From contig NZ_CP107899.1 of the NCBI RefSeq assembly GCF_036013915.1, positions 6,200,001 through 6,264,000 of the forward strand: a stretch of 64,000 bases of DNA. The letters run 5' to 3'. The stretch is from Streptomyces sp. NBC_00464 (GTDB taxonomy: Bacteria; Actinomycetota; Actinomycetes; Streptomycetales; Streptomycetaceae). The translations under genes and the position numbers were made by a program. Under the pieces are notes generated by a model, which did no database searches, was not told the origin of the DNA, and saw only the letters and a program-made list of their open reading frames with translations. Shown here in pieces: positions 35,164 to 43,623 of the stretch. Positions within the stretch are counted from its first letter, which is position 1, and every line of letters begins with the position of its first letter.

Positions 35164-35820
35164 TCACCCCCGGTCCGCCCAGGACCCGTCGGCCGGGCTT
35201 CCGCGGCCGGCCAGCAGTCCGTCCACCAGGGCCCGCACGGAGGCGGCGAACAAGCGGTCCGGGTCGGCGGGCCGGGTCAGTGCCCGGGCCAGTGCCGGAT
35301 CGTCGTCCGCGGTGGAGGCGGACCACAGATCGCCCTCCGCCGGTGACTGGACGGGGGACCGCTCCCGGTTGCGTTCGACGAGCAGGAAGCCGACGGTGTG
35401 GAACTGCACCGCCCGTACCGCGTCCGCCGCCCGGGCGCCGCGCAGACCGGCGGAGTGGACCTCGTGGACGAGTGCCTGCTGGGCCGGCAGGAACATCTGT
35501 TCCGTCAGCCCCCGTTCGTGGACCATCGCGATCAGATGCGGGCGGGCGCGCAGTTCGCGGCGCAGCCCCCGGGCCACGGAGACGATCCGGGCGGCCGGGC
35601 CGCGACCGGCGGGGCGCAGGGTGCCCATCTCCTGGACGGTGCGCTCGACGAGAGCGTCCAGGAGCGACTCGCGGTTGCCGACGTGCCAGTAGATCGATGT
35701 GACGGCGGTGCCCAGCTCGGCGGCCAGCTTGCGCATGGTGAGGGCCTGCGGACCGTGCTGCCGTACGAGTCCCGCAGCGGCAGCGAGGACCTCCTCGCGG
35801 GTCAGCGACGATCGCGCCAC
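35164..35820 (-). CDS. TetR/AcrR family transcriptional regulator
   Basis: 218 residues from GTG 35820, which has GGAGGAGCT directly upstream; longer frames are rejected. The N-terminal HTH is typical: LTREEVLAAAAGLVRQHG, LTMRKLAAELGTAVTSIYWH and VGNRESLLDALVER. The C-terminal domain is helical and would bind a ligand, which is unknown. It is divergent from the acetoacetate-decarboxylase operon with a 112-bp gap holding a TGTAAC-TGT-GTTACA palindrome, so it probably represses both sides. Confidence 0.9.
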   Translation of the reverse strand: MARSSLTREEVLAAAAGLVRQHGPQALTMRKLAAELGTAVTSIYWHVGNRESLLDALVERTVQEMGTLRPAGRGPAARIVSVARGLRRELRARPHLIAMVHERGLTEQMFLPAQQALVHEVHSAGLRGARAADAVRAVQFHTVGFLLVERNRERSPVQSPAEGDLWSASTADDDPALARALTRPADPDRLFAASVRALVDGLLAGRGSPADGSWADRG

Positions 35821-35881
35821 AGCTCCTCCGGTCTCCAGAACTCCGTTACACGCACGGCTATTTACCCTTCGCGGGCACCGG

Positions 35882-35896
35882 TGTAACTGTGTTACA
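35882..35896. promoter_or_regulatory. Probable TetR operator
   Basis: TGTAAC and GTTACA are perfect inverted arms around TGT, 37 bp before the acetoacetate-decarboxylase-like start. An additional half-site GTTACAC stands at 35845-35851. Confidence 0.65.
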
Positions 35897-35932
35897 GAAC
35901 CCGGCACGGACAACCGAGAAGGGTGGCACCGC

Positions 35933-36733
35933 ATGGCACGTGTACGGTACGGCGCGCGCACCGAGGCCGAGATAGCGGCATCCCGTGAGGCCCGCTCCCG
36001 GCTCCCCGACATCTGGTCCACCGGCGTGACCGCGGTCTGGGAGAGCGACGCCGACGCGGTGGCGGCCGTCCTCCCCCCGCCCCTGAAACCCTCCGGGCGC
36101 CCGCTGGTGCGGGCGAGCATCAGCAAGGTCGACCTCCCCGGCTACCCCCTGGGTGCGGGCTCCGTCGCCGTCGCCGCCGTCCACGACGGGCACGAGGGCT
36201 GGTACCCGCTGGTCATGCCGATGACCCATGAGCGGGCCCTGACCGGCGGCCGTGAGGTGTTCGGCGAGCCGAAGAAGCTGGGCGAGGTGAGCGTGGAGCG
36301 CGAGGGACTCGTCGTGCAGGCCTCGCTCGCCCGCCACGGCATCGCCTTCGTCGAGATCCGCGGCGCGGTCGCCGAACCGCTTCCGCTGCCCGCACCGGCC
36401 ACCAAGCTCGACTTCTACTTCAAGTTCCTGCCCGCCGTGGACGGTGAGGGCTTCGAAGCCGATCCCGTCCTGATCCACTGCACCCGCCACGAGAAGGTCC
36501 GCCGGCTGGAGCGGATCACCGGCGACGTGGTGCTGCGCGAGTCCATGTACGACCCGGTCGCCGACCTCCCCGTGCTCCGCGTCGTCGACCTCACCATCGG
36601 TGAGAAGACCAGCGACCAGCAGGGCCGGGCCGTCGAGCGGGTGAGCGCCGACGCGCTGCTGCCGTACATCCACCAGCGCTACGACGACCCGCAGCAGATC
36701 CACGACGGCCCGCCGCGAGGGAGTGTCCGATGA
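35933..36733 (+). CDS. Acetoacetate decarboxylase-like protein
   Basis: 266 residues. The segment GGREVFGEPKKLGEVSVER near residue 108 matches the ADC family Schiff-base lysine region (EPKK). PLVRASISKVDLPGYPLG and DFYFKFLPAVDG are also family-like. Members decarboxylate acetoacetate or act on larger keto acids as aldolases/dehydratases. The ATG has GAAGGGTGGCACC upstream. It is the first gene of a four-gene operon and overlaps the next start as ATGA. Confidence 0.82.
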   Translation: MARVRYGARTEAEIAASREARSRLPDIWSTGVTAVWESDADAVAAVLPPPLKPSGRPLVRASISKVDLPGYPLGAGSVAVAAVHDGHEGWYPLVMPMTHERALTGGREVFGEPKKLGEVSVEREGLVVQASLARHGIAFVEIRGAVAEPLPLPAPATKLDFYFKFLPAVDGEGFEADPVLIHCTRHEKVRRLERITGDVVLRESMYDPVADLPVLRVVDLTIGEKTSDQQGRAVERVSADALLPYIHQRYDDPQQIHDGPPRGSVR

Positions 36734-37614
36734 GGCTTCAGGAGGGACAGGTCGCCGTCGTCACGGGCGCCGCGAGCGGCATCGGCCTCGCGATGGCCCG
36801 GCGGTTCGCCGCCGAGGGGCTGAAGGTCGTGCTCGCCGACGTGGAGGAGGGCGCACTCGACGAGGCGGCCGGTGAACTGCGCGCGGAGGGCGCGAAGGTG
36901 CTGGCCCGGCCCGTCGACGTCAGCGAGCGCGACTCCGTGCGGGCGCTGGCCGAGGCCGCGTACGACACCTTCGGCGCCGTACATGTGCTGTGCAACAACG
37001 CCGGGGTCGGCTCCGGGGCCGAGGGCCGGATGTGGGAGCACGAACCCAACGACTGGAAGTGGGCCTTCGCCGTCAACGTGTGGGGCGTCTTCCACGGCAT
37101 CCAGGCCTTCCTGCCGCGCATGCTGGCCGAAGGCACCCCCGGCCACGTCGTCAACACCTCGTCCGGTGACGGCGGGATCGCCCCGCTGCCCACCGCGTCC
37201 GTGTACGCGGTCACCAAGTCCGCCGTCGTCACGATGACCGAGTCGCTGTACGCCCATCTGAAGGCGGAGGGCGCGTCGGTCGGCGCCTCGGTCCTCTTCC
37301 CCGGCCCGCACATGCTGCGCACCGGACTGTGGGAGTCGCACCGCAACAGGCCCGAGCGGTACGCCAAGGAGCGCCCGCGCAGGACCCCGTACCGCAGCCT
37401 CGACCAGTGGGAGAAGGCCATGAAGGCGGGCGGCCACGAGGTGGAGTTCACGCCCGTCGAGGACGTCGCCGCGACCGTCGTGGACGGCATCCGCGCCGAC
37501 CGCTTCTGGATGCTGCCGGACAGCGAGCACAGCGACCGGCAGATCCGCGCCAGGTCGCAGTCGATGCTGGACCGGGCCAACCCGTCGTATCTGGAAAGTT
37601 TCGTACTCGACTGA
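36730..37614 (+). CDS. SDR-family oxidoreductase
   Basis: 294 residues, classical SDR. The cofactor loop VVTGAASGIGLAMARRF is at residues 10-26, NNAGVGSG near residue 92 and the catalytic group NTSSGDGGIAPLPTASVYAV with SVYAVTKSAVV supplies Ser, Tyr and Lys. The length is longer than the usual 250 by a C-terminal extension. It is coupled to the upstream decarboxylase-like gene (ATGA) and is followed after 17 bp by two amidohydrolases, so it probably oxidises or reduces an intermediate of that pathway. Confidence 0.9.
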   Translation: MRLQEGQVAVVTGAASGIGLAMARRFAAEGLKVVLADVEEGALDEAAGELRAEGAKVLARPVDVSERDSVRALAEAAYDTFGAVHVLCNNAGVGSGAEGRMWEHEPNDWKWAFAVNVWGVFHGIQAFLPRMLAEGTPGHVVNTSSGDGGIAPLPTASVYAVTKSAVVTMTESLYAHLKAEGASVGASVLFPGPHMLRTGLWESHRNRPERYAKERPRRTPYRSLDQWEKAMKAGGHEVEFTPVEDVAATVVDGIRADRFWMLPDSEHSDRQIRARSQSMLDRANPSYLESFVLD

Positions 37615-37631
37615 GGAGCCAGGTCCTAGCG

Positions 37632-38909
37632 ATGACTGACGACCCGTATCTGATCATCTCCTCCGACTGCCACGCCGGACTGCCCACCGAGGAGTACCGG
37701 CCCTACCTCGACAGCCGCTACCTCCGCGAGTTCGACGAGTTCCTGGACGGCCGCGACCGCCGCCGCGAGGAGATGACCCGCCTCGGCGTACGCAACGAGG
37801 CCTTCGCCGACAAGTGGTTCCACGACAACGAGGAAGGGCTGAAGGGCGGCTGGGACGCCACCCAGAGGCTCAAGGAGCTCGACGGCGACGGCGTGGCCGC
37901 CGAGGTCGTCTTCCCCGACGCGGACGCCGTCGACAGCCGCACAGCCGCCCCCTTCGGGGTCGGCCTCGGCCTCTCCGGCGACCAGGACCCCGAGCTGGGC
38001 ATGGCCGGCGCACAGGCCCACAACCGCTGGCTCGCCGACTTCGTCTCGCAGCACCCCGAACGCCACTGCGGCGTCGCGCTGCTGCCCGTCACCGGTGAGG
38101 TGGACCGGGTCGTCGCCGAGATCCACCGGGCGAAGGAGTCCGGCCTCGGCGCCCTGATGATCCCCTCCATGTGGGTGGACAAGGCTCCGTACCACGACCG
38201 CCGTTACGACCCCGTGTGGGCGGCCGCCGCCGAGGCCGCGATGCCGATCGTCACCCATTCCGGCGCCGCGCCCCGCCACGAGTACGGCGACCACCTCGGC
38301 ATCTACGTCTCCGAGGTCACCTGGTGGCCGTCCCGCCCGCTCTGGTTCCTCCTCTGGTCGGGCGCCTTCGAGCGCCACCCCGGGCTGAAGTTCGGCGTCG
38401 CCGAGTCCGGCTGCTGGTGGCTGCCGAACCTCCTGTGGTTCATGGACCGGCTCTACCTCGGCGCCCACGGCGGCAAGAAGCTCTCCCCGTTCGCCGAACT
38501 GAAGCGCCCACCGCACGAGTACCTCGACCGCCAGGTGTTCATCTGCGCCACCAACACCAAGCGCCGCGAGCTCGCCCAGCGGTACGAGATCGGCGTCGGC
38601 AACATCCTGTGGGGAAGCGACTTCCCGCATCCCGAGGGCACCTGGCCCAACACCGCGAACTGGCTGCGCAACACCTTCCACGACATCCCCGTCGCCGAGA
38701 CCCGGGTGATGCTGGGCCTCGCCGCCGCCGAGGTCTTCGGTTTCGACACGGACAAGCTCGCCCCGCTGGCGGCCCGCATCGGCCCCACCCCCGCCGACCT
38801 GGGCCAGAGCACCGACCAGGCGGCGGTCGAGGCCTCCTGGGCCCGCTCGCGGGACGTCGGCCGGCACTGGCTGACCGACCACGACTTCCCGGTTCTGGGG
38901 GCATCGTGA
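37632..38909 (+). CDS. Amidohydrolase-2 family metal-dependent hydrolase/decarboxylase, paralogue 1
   Basis: 425 residues, TIM-barrel. Metal ligands: LIISSDCHAGLPTEEYRPYL at the N-terminus carries the D-x-H variant of the HxH motif, PIVTHSGAAPRHE gives a histidine, and GNILWGSDFPHPEGTWPN gives the late aspartate. The family includes resorcylate and aminocarboxymuconate-semialdehyde decarboxylases as well as hydrolases. The closest relative visible is the next gene, which shares the same motifs. Its stop overlaps that gene's GTG as GTGA. Confidence 0.88.
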   Translation: MTDDPYLIISSDCHAGLPTEEYRPYLDSRYLREFDEFLDGRDRRREEMTRLGVRNEAFADKWFHDNEEGLKGGWDATQRLKELDGDGVAAEVVFPDADAVDSRTAAPFGVGLGLSGDQDPELGMAGAQAHNRWLADFVSQHPERHCGVALLPVTGEVDRVVAEIHRAKESGLGALMIPSMWVDKAPYHDRRYDPVWAAAAEAAMPIVTHSGAAPRHEYGDHLGIYVSEVTWWPSRPLWFLLWSGAFERHPGLKFGVAESGCWWLPNLLWFMDRLYLGAHGGKKLSPFAELKRPPHEYLDRQVFICATNTKRRELAQRYEIGVGNILWGSDFPHPEGTWPNTANWLRNTFHDIPVAETRVMLGLAAAEVFGFDTDKLAPLAARIGPTPADLGQSTDQAAVEASWARSRDVGRHWLTDHDFPVLGAS

Positions 38910-40132
38910 CCGACCGCTACACCGTCATCTCCGCCGACTGCCACGCCGGCGCCGACCTCCTGGACTACAAGCCGTACCTGGAGGCGAAGCACCACGACGA
39001 CTTCGACGCCTGGGCGGCGACCTACGTCAACCCGTACGAGGACCTGGTCGCCGACACCGCCGACCGCAACTGGAACTCGGACCGCCGCCTCGCCGACCTG
39101 GAGGCGGACGGCATCGTCGCGGAGGTCGTCTTCCCCAACACCATCCCGCCCTTCTTCCCCTCCGCCTCCCTGATGGCCCCGGCGCCCTCCCGCCAGGAGT
39201 ACGAACAGCGCTGGGCCGGGCTGCGCGCCCACAACCGCTGGCTCGCCGACTTCTGCGCGGCCGCCCCCGGCAGGCGGGCGGGCGTCGCCCAGATCCTCCT
39301 CAACGACCCGGCCGAAGCGGTGCGCGAGGTCCGGCGCACCAAGGAGGCGGGCCTCACCGGCGGCATCCTGCTGCCCGGCGCCCCGCCGGGCTCCGGCATC
39401 CCGGAGCTGTACTCCCAGGTGTACGACCCGCTGTGGGCGGTCTGCGCGGAGCTGGACGTACCCGTCAACCACCACGGCGGCTCCGCCTCCCCGCCGCTCG
39501 GCGACGAACCGGCGGCCCGCGCGGTCTTCATGGTCGAGACGACGTGGTTCTCGCACCGAGCGCTGTGGCACCTGATCTTCGGCGGTGCGTTCCGCCGTCA
39601 CCCCGATCTGAAGCTGGTCCTCACCGAACAGGGCTCCGGCTGGATCCCGGGCATCGTGGAGATGCTCGACTACTACCACGGCCGCCTGGTCGCGGCGGCG
39701 ACCCGGGCGGCCACCGCCGAGTCCAAGTTCGGCGCGGGGCTGTCGGCTTCGATGGGTGCACGCCCCAGCGAGGTCTGGCGCGACAACTGCTTCGTCGGCG
39801 CCAGCTTCATGCGCCCGCACGAGGTGCCGCTGCGCGACCGGATCGGCCTCGACAAGATCATGTGGGGCAGCGACTACCCGCACGACGAGGGCACCGCCCC
39901 GTACTCACGGGAGGGCCTGCGGATCGCGTACGCGGGACTGCCGCCGGCCGAGATCGCGGCCATGACCGGCGGAAACGCCGCCCGCGTCTACGGATTCGAC
40001 CTGCCGGCGCTGGACCGTATCGCCGCCACCGTCGGCCCGACGGTGGCGGAGATCGCCGAGCCTCTGAAGGAGGTCCCGCAGGACGCGACGAGCCCCGCCT
40101 TCGCGCCGGGTGGGTCGGTGCGGGTCTGGTGA
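38906..40132 (+). CDS. Amidohydrolase-2 family metal-dependent hydrolase/decarboxylase, paralogue 2
   Basis: 408 residues from GTG 38906 (VTDRYTVISADCHAG). It shares SADCHAG, RAHNRWLADF, WFSHRALWHLIFGGAF, and IMWGSDYPHDEGTAPYS with paralogue 1. The central histidine is in VPVNHHGGSASPPLG instead of VTHSG. This suggests an ancient tandem duplication with diverged specificity, or a heteromeric enzyme. It is the last gene of the operon started by the decarboxylase-like gene; 25 bp then separate it from a VIT-family gene. Confidence 0.88.
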   Translation: MTDRYTVISADCHAGADLLDYKPYLEAKHHDDFDAWAATYVNPYEDLVADTADRNWNSDRRLADLEADGIVAEVVFPNTIPPFFPSASLMAPAPSRQEYEQRWAGLRAHNRWLADFCAAAPGRRAGVAQILLNDPAEAVREVRRTKEAGLTGGILLPGAPPGSGIPELYSQVYDPLWAVCAELDVPVNHHGGSASPPLGDEPAARAVFMVETTWFSHRALWHLIFGGAFRRHPDLKLVLTEQGSGWIPGIVEMLDYYHGRLVAAATRAATAESKFGAGLSASMGARPSEVWRDNCFVGASFMRPHEVPLRDRIGLDKIMWGSDYPHDEGTAPYSREGLRIAYAGLPPAEIAAMTGGNAARVYGFDLPALDRIAATVGPTVAEIAEPLKEVPQDATSPAFAPGGSVRVW

Positions 40133-40157
40133 CGCCCTGAGGTGAGACCATCCCCGG

Positions 40158-40871
40158 ATGACGGATACCCCGGCGCACGACGAACCCCATGGCGGCGGTC
40201 TGGGCGCGCGGCTCAACTGGCTGCGCGCCGCGGTCCTCGGGGCCAACGACGGTGTGGTCTCCACCGCCGGGCTCGTCGTCGGCGTCGCCGGGGCCACCGG
40301 GGACCGCGGCACGCTGCTGACGGCGGGCCTGGCCGGGCTGCTGGCCGGGTCCATGTCGATGGCGGCGGGCGAGTACGTGTCCGTCTCCACCCAGCGCGAT
40401 TCGGAGAAGGCCGCGCTGGCGACGGAGAAGCGCGAGCTACAGGAGACCCCGGAGGCGGAACTCGCCGAGCTCACCGGTCTGTTGCAGGGCAAGGGCCTGA
40501 GTCGCGAGGTGGCCCGCGAGGCCGCCGTCCAGCTCACCGAACGCGACGCGCTGCGCGCCCACGCGGAGGTCGAGCTGGGCATCGACCCGGACGACCTGAC
40601 GAACCCCTGGCACGCGGCGGGCGCCAGCTTCCTGGCGTTCACGGCAGGGGCGCTGCTGCCCCTGCTGGCGATCGTGCTGCCGCCGTCGTCGGTCCGCCTC
40701 CTGGTGACCGTGCTGTCGGTGCTCGCGGCGCTGGCCCTGACGGGCTGGTGGAGCGCCCGGCTGGGCGACGCGGCGGTGGGCCCGGCGGTGCTGCGCAACA
40801 TGGGCGGGGGAGCGGTGGCGATGGCCGTGACGTATGCGGCGGGGCAGCTGCTGGGGGCGGCCGGGGTCTGA
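40158..40871 (+). CDS. VIT1/CCC1-family membrane protein (Fe/Mn transport)
   Basis: 237 residues. The N-terminal hydrophobic block includes VLGANDGVVSTAGLVVGVAG and GLLAGSMSMAAGEYVSVSTQRD, the family signature. A charged cytoplasmic loop (about 80-150) is followed by three helices. VIT/CCC1 proteins move Fe2+ or Mn2+. It lies 25 bp after the amidohydrolase operon; it could be cotranscribed with it, but functions do not obviously match. Confidence 0.87.
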   Translation: MTDTPAHDEPHGGGLGARLNWLRAAVLGANDGVVSTAGLVVGVAGATGDRGTLLTAGLAGLLAGSMSMAAGEYVSVSTQRDSEKAALATEKRELQETPEAELAELTGLLQGKGLSREVAREAAVQLTERDALRAHAEVELGIDPDDLTNPWHAAGASFLAFTAGALLPLLAIVLPPSSVRLLVTVLSVLAALALTGWWSARLGDAAVGPAVLRNMGGGAVAMAVTYAAGQLLGAAGV

Positions 40872-40975
40872 GGCTCTCCTGTGGGAAGGTGCCAAAGACT
40901 GCTGACAACATGTCTCGCATACTTGTTGGTAACAACGTCTAGTCGGGGGCCGACCTGCGGCTCTACGGTGCAGGC

Positions 40976-41869
40976 ATGCCGACGAACCTGCCCGATGTAG
41001 TGCTCTGGTCCATACCGGCCTTCGTCCTGCTCACCGTCCTGGAAATGGCGCTCCACCACTTCCACCCCGACGAGGAGGCCGCCGGCTACGAGGCGAAGGA
41101 CGCCACCACCAGCATCACCATGGGGCTGGGCAGCCTGGCCTTCGACCTGCTGTGGAAAGTGCCCATCGTCGCGATCTACACCGCGGTGTACGAGCTGACC
41201 CCGCTCAGCATCCCCGTCCTGTGGTGGACCGTCCCCCTGATGCTGCTGGGGCAGGACTTCTTCTACTACTGGTCCCACCGCGGCCACCACGTCATCCGGA
41301 TCCTCTGGGCCTGCCACGTGGTCCACCACTCCAGCCGGAAGTTCAACCTCTCCACCGCGCTGCGCCAGCCCTGGACCTCGCTGACCGTCTGGCCGTTCTA
41401 CCTCCCGCTCATCGCCCTCGGCGTCCACCCGGCGGCGCTGGCCTTCTGCTCGTCGGCCAACCTCGTCTACCAGTTCTGGGTGCACACCGAGCGGATCGAC
41501 AAGCTGCCCCGGCCCTTCGAGTACGTACTGAACACGCCCTCCCACCACCGGGTGCACCACGCGTCCCAGGGCGGATACCTCGACCGGAACTTCGGCGGCA
41601 TCCTGATCGTGTGGGACCGGTGGTTCGGGTCCTTCACCGCGGAGACGGAGCGGCCCGTGTTCGGGCTCACCAAGAACATCGACACGTTCAACCCGCTGCG
41701 GGTCGCCACCCACGAGTACGCGGCCATCGCCCGCGACGTGCGCGCGGCGGGCAGCTGGAGCGAGCGGGCCGGGCGGGTCTTCCGCGGGCCCGGCTGGCAG
41801 CCGGCCGGGGCCATGGCGGGCCGCGGCAAGGCGGCCACTGCCGCCCCCGCGCGGGAGCGCACCGGATGA
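40976..41869 (+). CDS. Sterol desaturase family (fatty acid hydroxylase superfamily) protein
   Basis: 297 residues with four or five helices and the di-iron histidine clusters SHRGHHVIR, CHVVHHSSRKFN and PSHHRVHHASQGG. WVHTERIDKLPRP precedes the third box. These enzymes hydroxylate or desaturate lipids at the membrane. The 104-bp gap upstream includes a TTGTT-GGT-AACAA dyad (40923-40935) that may be an operator. The stop overlaps the lysoplasmalogenase-like gene as ATGA, so both are probably expressed together in lipid metabolism. Confidence 0.88.
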   Translation: MPTNLPDVVLWSIPAFVLLTVLEMALHHFHPDEEAAGYEAKDATTSITMGLGSLAFDLLWKVPIVAIYTAVYELTPLSIPVLWWTVPLMLLGQDFFYYWSHRGHHVIRILWACHVVHHSSRKFNLSTALRQPWTSLTVWPFYLPLIALGVHPAALAFCSSANLVYQFWVHTERIDKLPRPFEYVLNTPSHHRVHHASQGGYLDRNFGGILIVWDRWFGSFTAETERPVFGLTKNIDTFNPLRVATHEYAAIARDVRAAGSWSERAGRVFRGPGWQPAGAMAGRGKAATAAPARERTG

Positions 41870-42558
41870 GCGCCGCCCCGCTCCCCGACGACCGGCGGGA
41901 GCGTTGGGTACGTCCCCTGCTCATCGCCTTCGTCGTCGCGTGCGTCGCCGACCTCGCCGGGGTCCTCGCCGACAGCGACGTCCTCCACCTCGTCGCCAAG
42001 CCGCTGCTGATGCCGCTGCTCGCCGCGTACGCCTTCGCCCGGCGCGGGCCCCGGCTGCTGATCGCCGCCCTGCTCTGCGGCTGGATCGGCGACGTGTTCC
42101 TGCTGGCCGACGCCGACCTCGCCTTTCTCGTCGGGATGGGCGGATTCGCCGCAGGACACCTCTGCTACCTGCGGCTCTTCGGGCGGGCCCGGGGCGCCCT
42201 GCTGCCCGGCATCGGGTACGCGGTGGTCCTGACCGTCTTCGTCGTCCTGATCTGGGACGGGCTGCCGGCCGGGCTACGGGTCCCGATGGCCGGGTACAGC
42301 CTGCTGCTGACCGCCATGGCCTACCGCTCCGGCGTCCTCGGCCGGTACGCGGCCACCGGAGGCGCGCTCTTCCTGCTCTCCGACGCGCTGATCGCCACCG
42401 GCATCGCCGACTGGCCGCAGCTGCCCGCCCCCGACTTCTGGGTCATGCTCACCTACGTCGCGGCGCAGTTCCTGCTGACCCTGGGCGTGCTCGCGCCGGG
42501 GGCGAAAGGGGCCGGTGCGGTCCTCGGGGCGTACCGTGAGCGGAGTATCAGCATCTGA
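41866..42558 (+). CDS. Lysoplasmalogenase-like (YhhN/TMEM86 family) membrane protein
   Basis: 230 residues with seven or eight hydrophobic segments. LVAKPLLMPLLAAYAF near residue 43, LLCGWIGDVFLLAD near residue 65, VGMGGFAAGHLCYL and GALFLLSDALIATG match the YhhN family, whose eukaryotic member hydrolyses lysoplasmalogens. Coupled to the upstream desaturase-like gene by ATGA. Confidence 0.85.
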   Translation: MSAAPLPDDRRERWVRPLLIAFVVACVADLAGVLADSDVLHLVAKPLLMPLLAAYAFARRGPRLLIAALLCGWIGDVFLLADADLAFLVGMGGFAAGHLCYLRLFGRARGALLPGIGYAVVLTVFVVLIWDGLPAGLRVPMAGYSLLLTAMAYRSGVLGRYAATGGALFLLSDALIATGIADWPQLPAPDFWVMLTYVAAQFLLTLGVLAPGAKGAGAVLGAYRERSISI

Positions 42559-42579
42559 GATCAGCAAGGACCCCCACGC

Positions 42580-43623
42580 ATGCGCGCCACCGTCATTCAC
42601 GCCCCCCACGACATCCGCGTGGCCGAGGTCCCGGACCCGGTGATCCAGCAGCCCACCGACGTGGTGCTGCGGGTCCTGCGGGCCTGCATCTGCGGCAGCG
42701 ACCTGTGGGCCTACCGCGGCGAGTCCGCCCGGCAGCCCGGCCAGCGCATCGGCCACGAGTTCCTGGGGATCGTCGAGGAGGCGGGCTCCGAGGTCAACGG
42801 CTTCTCCGCCGGCGACCTCGTCGTCGCCCCCTTCGTCTGGTCCGACGGCACCTGCGCCTACTGCGCCGAGGGCCTGACCACCTCCTGCCCGCAGGGCGGC
42901 TTCTGGGGCTCGGTCGGCTCCGACGGCGGGCAGGGTGAGGCCGTGCGCGTCCCGTTCGCCGACGGCACGCTGGTCAAGCTCCCGGCCGCCGCGGCATCGG
43001 ACGACCACCTGCTCACCGCGCTCCTGGCCCTCTCCGACGTCCTCGGCACCGGCCACCACGCAGCCGTCGGCGCCGGTGTGAAGCCGGGCTCCACGGTCGC
43101 CGTCGTCGGTGACGGCGCCGTCGGGCTGTGCGGCGTCATGGCCGCCAAGCGGCTCGGCGCCGAGCGCATCATCGCGCTGGGCCGCCACCAGGTCCGCACC
43201 GACATCGCCCGCACCTTCGGTGCCACGGACGTCGTCGCCGAGCGCGGCGAGGCGGCCGTCGCGGCGGTACGGGAACTGCTCGGCGGCGAGGGCGCCCACG
43301 CGGTGATCGAGGCCGTCGGCACCGAGCAGTCGATGCGCACCGCTGTCGACATCACCCGTGACGGCGGCTCGATCGGCTACGTCGGCGTGCCGCACGGCAG
43401 CGGCACCGGACTGGACCTCGGCGTCATGTTCGACCGGAACATCGCCCTGCGCGGCGGGGTCGCCCCCGTCCGCACCTACATTCCGGAGCTGCTCCCCGAC
43501 GTCCTGTCCGGCACGCTCGACCCGTCGCCCGTCTTCGACCTGGCCATCGGCCTCGACGAGGTTCCGGCCGGCTACAAGGCGATGGACGAGCGCACGGCGC
43601 TGAAGGTCCTCATCAAGCCGTGA
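42580..43623 (+). CDS. Zinc-dependent alcohol dehydrogenase (MDR family)
   Basis: 347 residues. Zinc ligands are in ACICGSDLWAYRG (catalytic Cys), GQRIGHEFLGIVEE (His-Glu), and the structural-zinc lobe near residues 93-107 (TCAYCAEGLTTSC). The NAD(P) loop is VAVVGDGAVGLCGVMAAK near residue 170. Substrate is unknown. The 3' end overlaps the convergent CoA-transferase gene by 11 bp, so the two transcripts share antisense ends. Confidence 0.9.
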   Translation: MRATVIHAPHDIRVAEVPDPVIQQPTDVVLRVLRACICGSDLWAYRGESARQPGQRIGHEFLGIVEEAGSEVNGFSAGDLVVAPFVWSDGTCAYCAEGLTTSCPQGGFWGSVGSDGGQGEAVRVPFADGTLVKLPAAAASDDHLLTALLALSDVLGTGHHAAVGAGVKPGSTVAVVGDGAVGLCGVMAAKRLGAERIIALGRHQVRTDIARTFGATDVVAERGEAAVAAVRELLGGEGAHAVIEAVGTEQSMRTAVDITRDGGSIGYVGVPHGSGTGLDLGVMFDRNIALRGGVAPVRTYIPELLPDVLSGTLDPSPVFDLAIGLDEVPAGYKAMDERTALKVLIKP

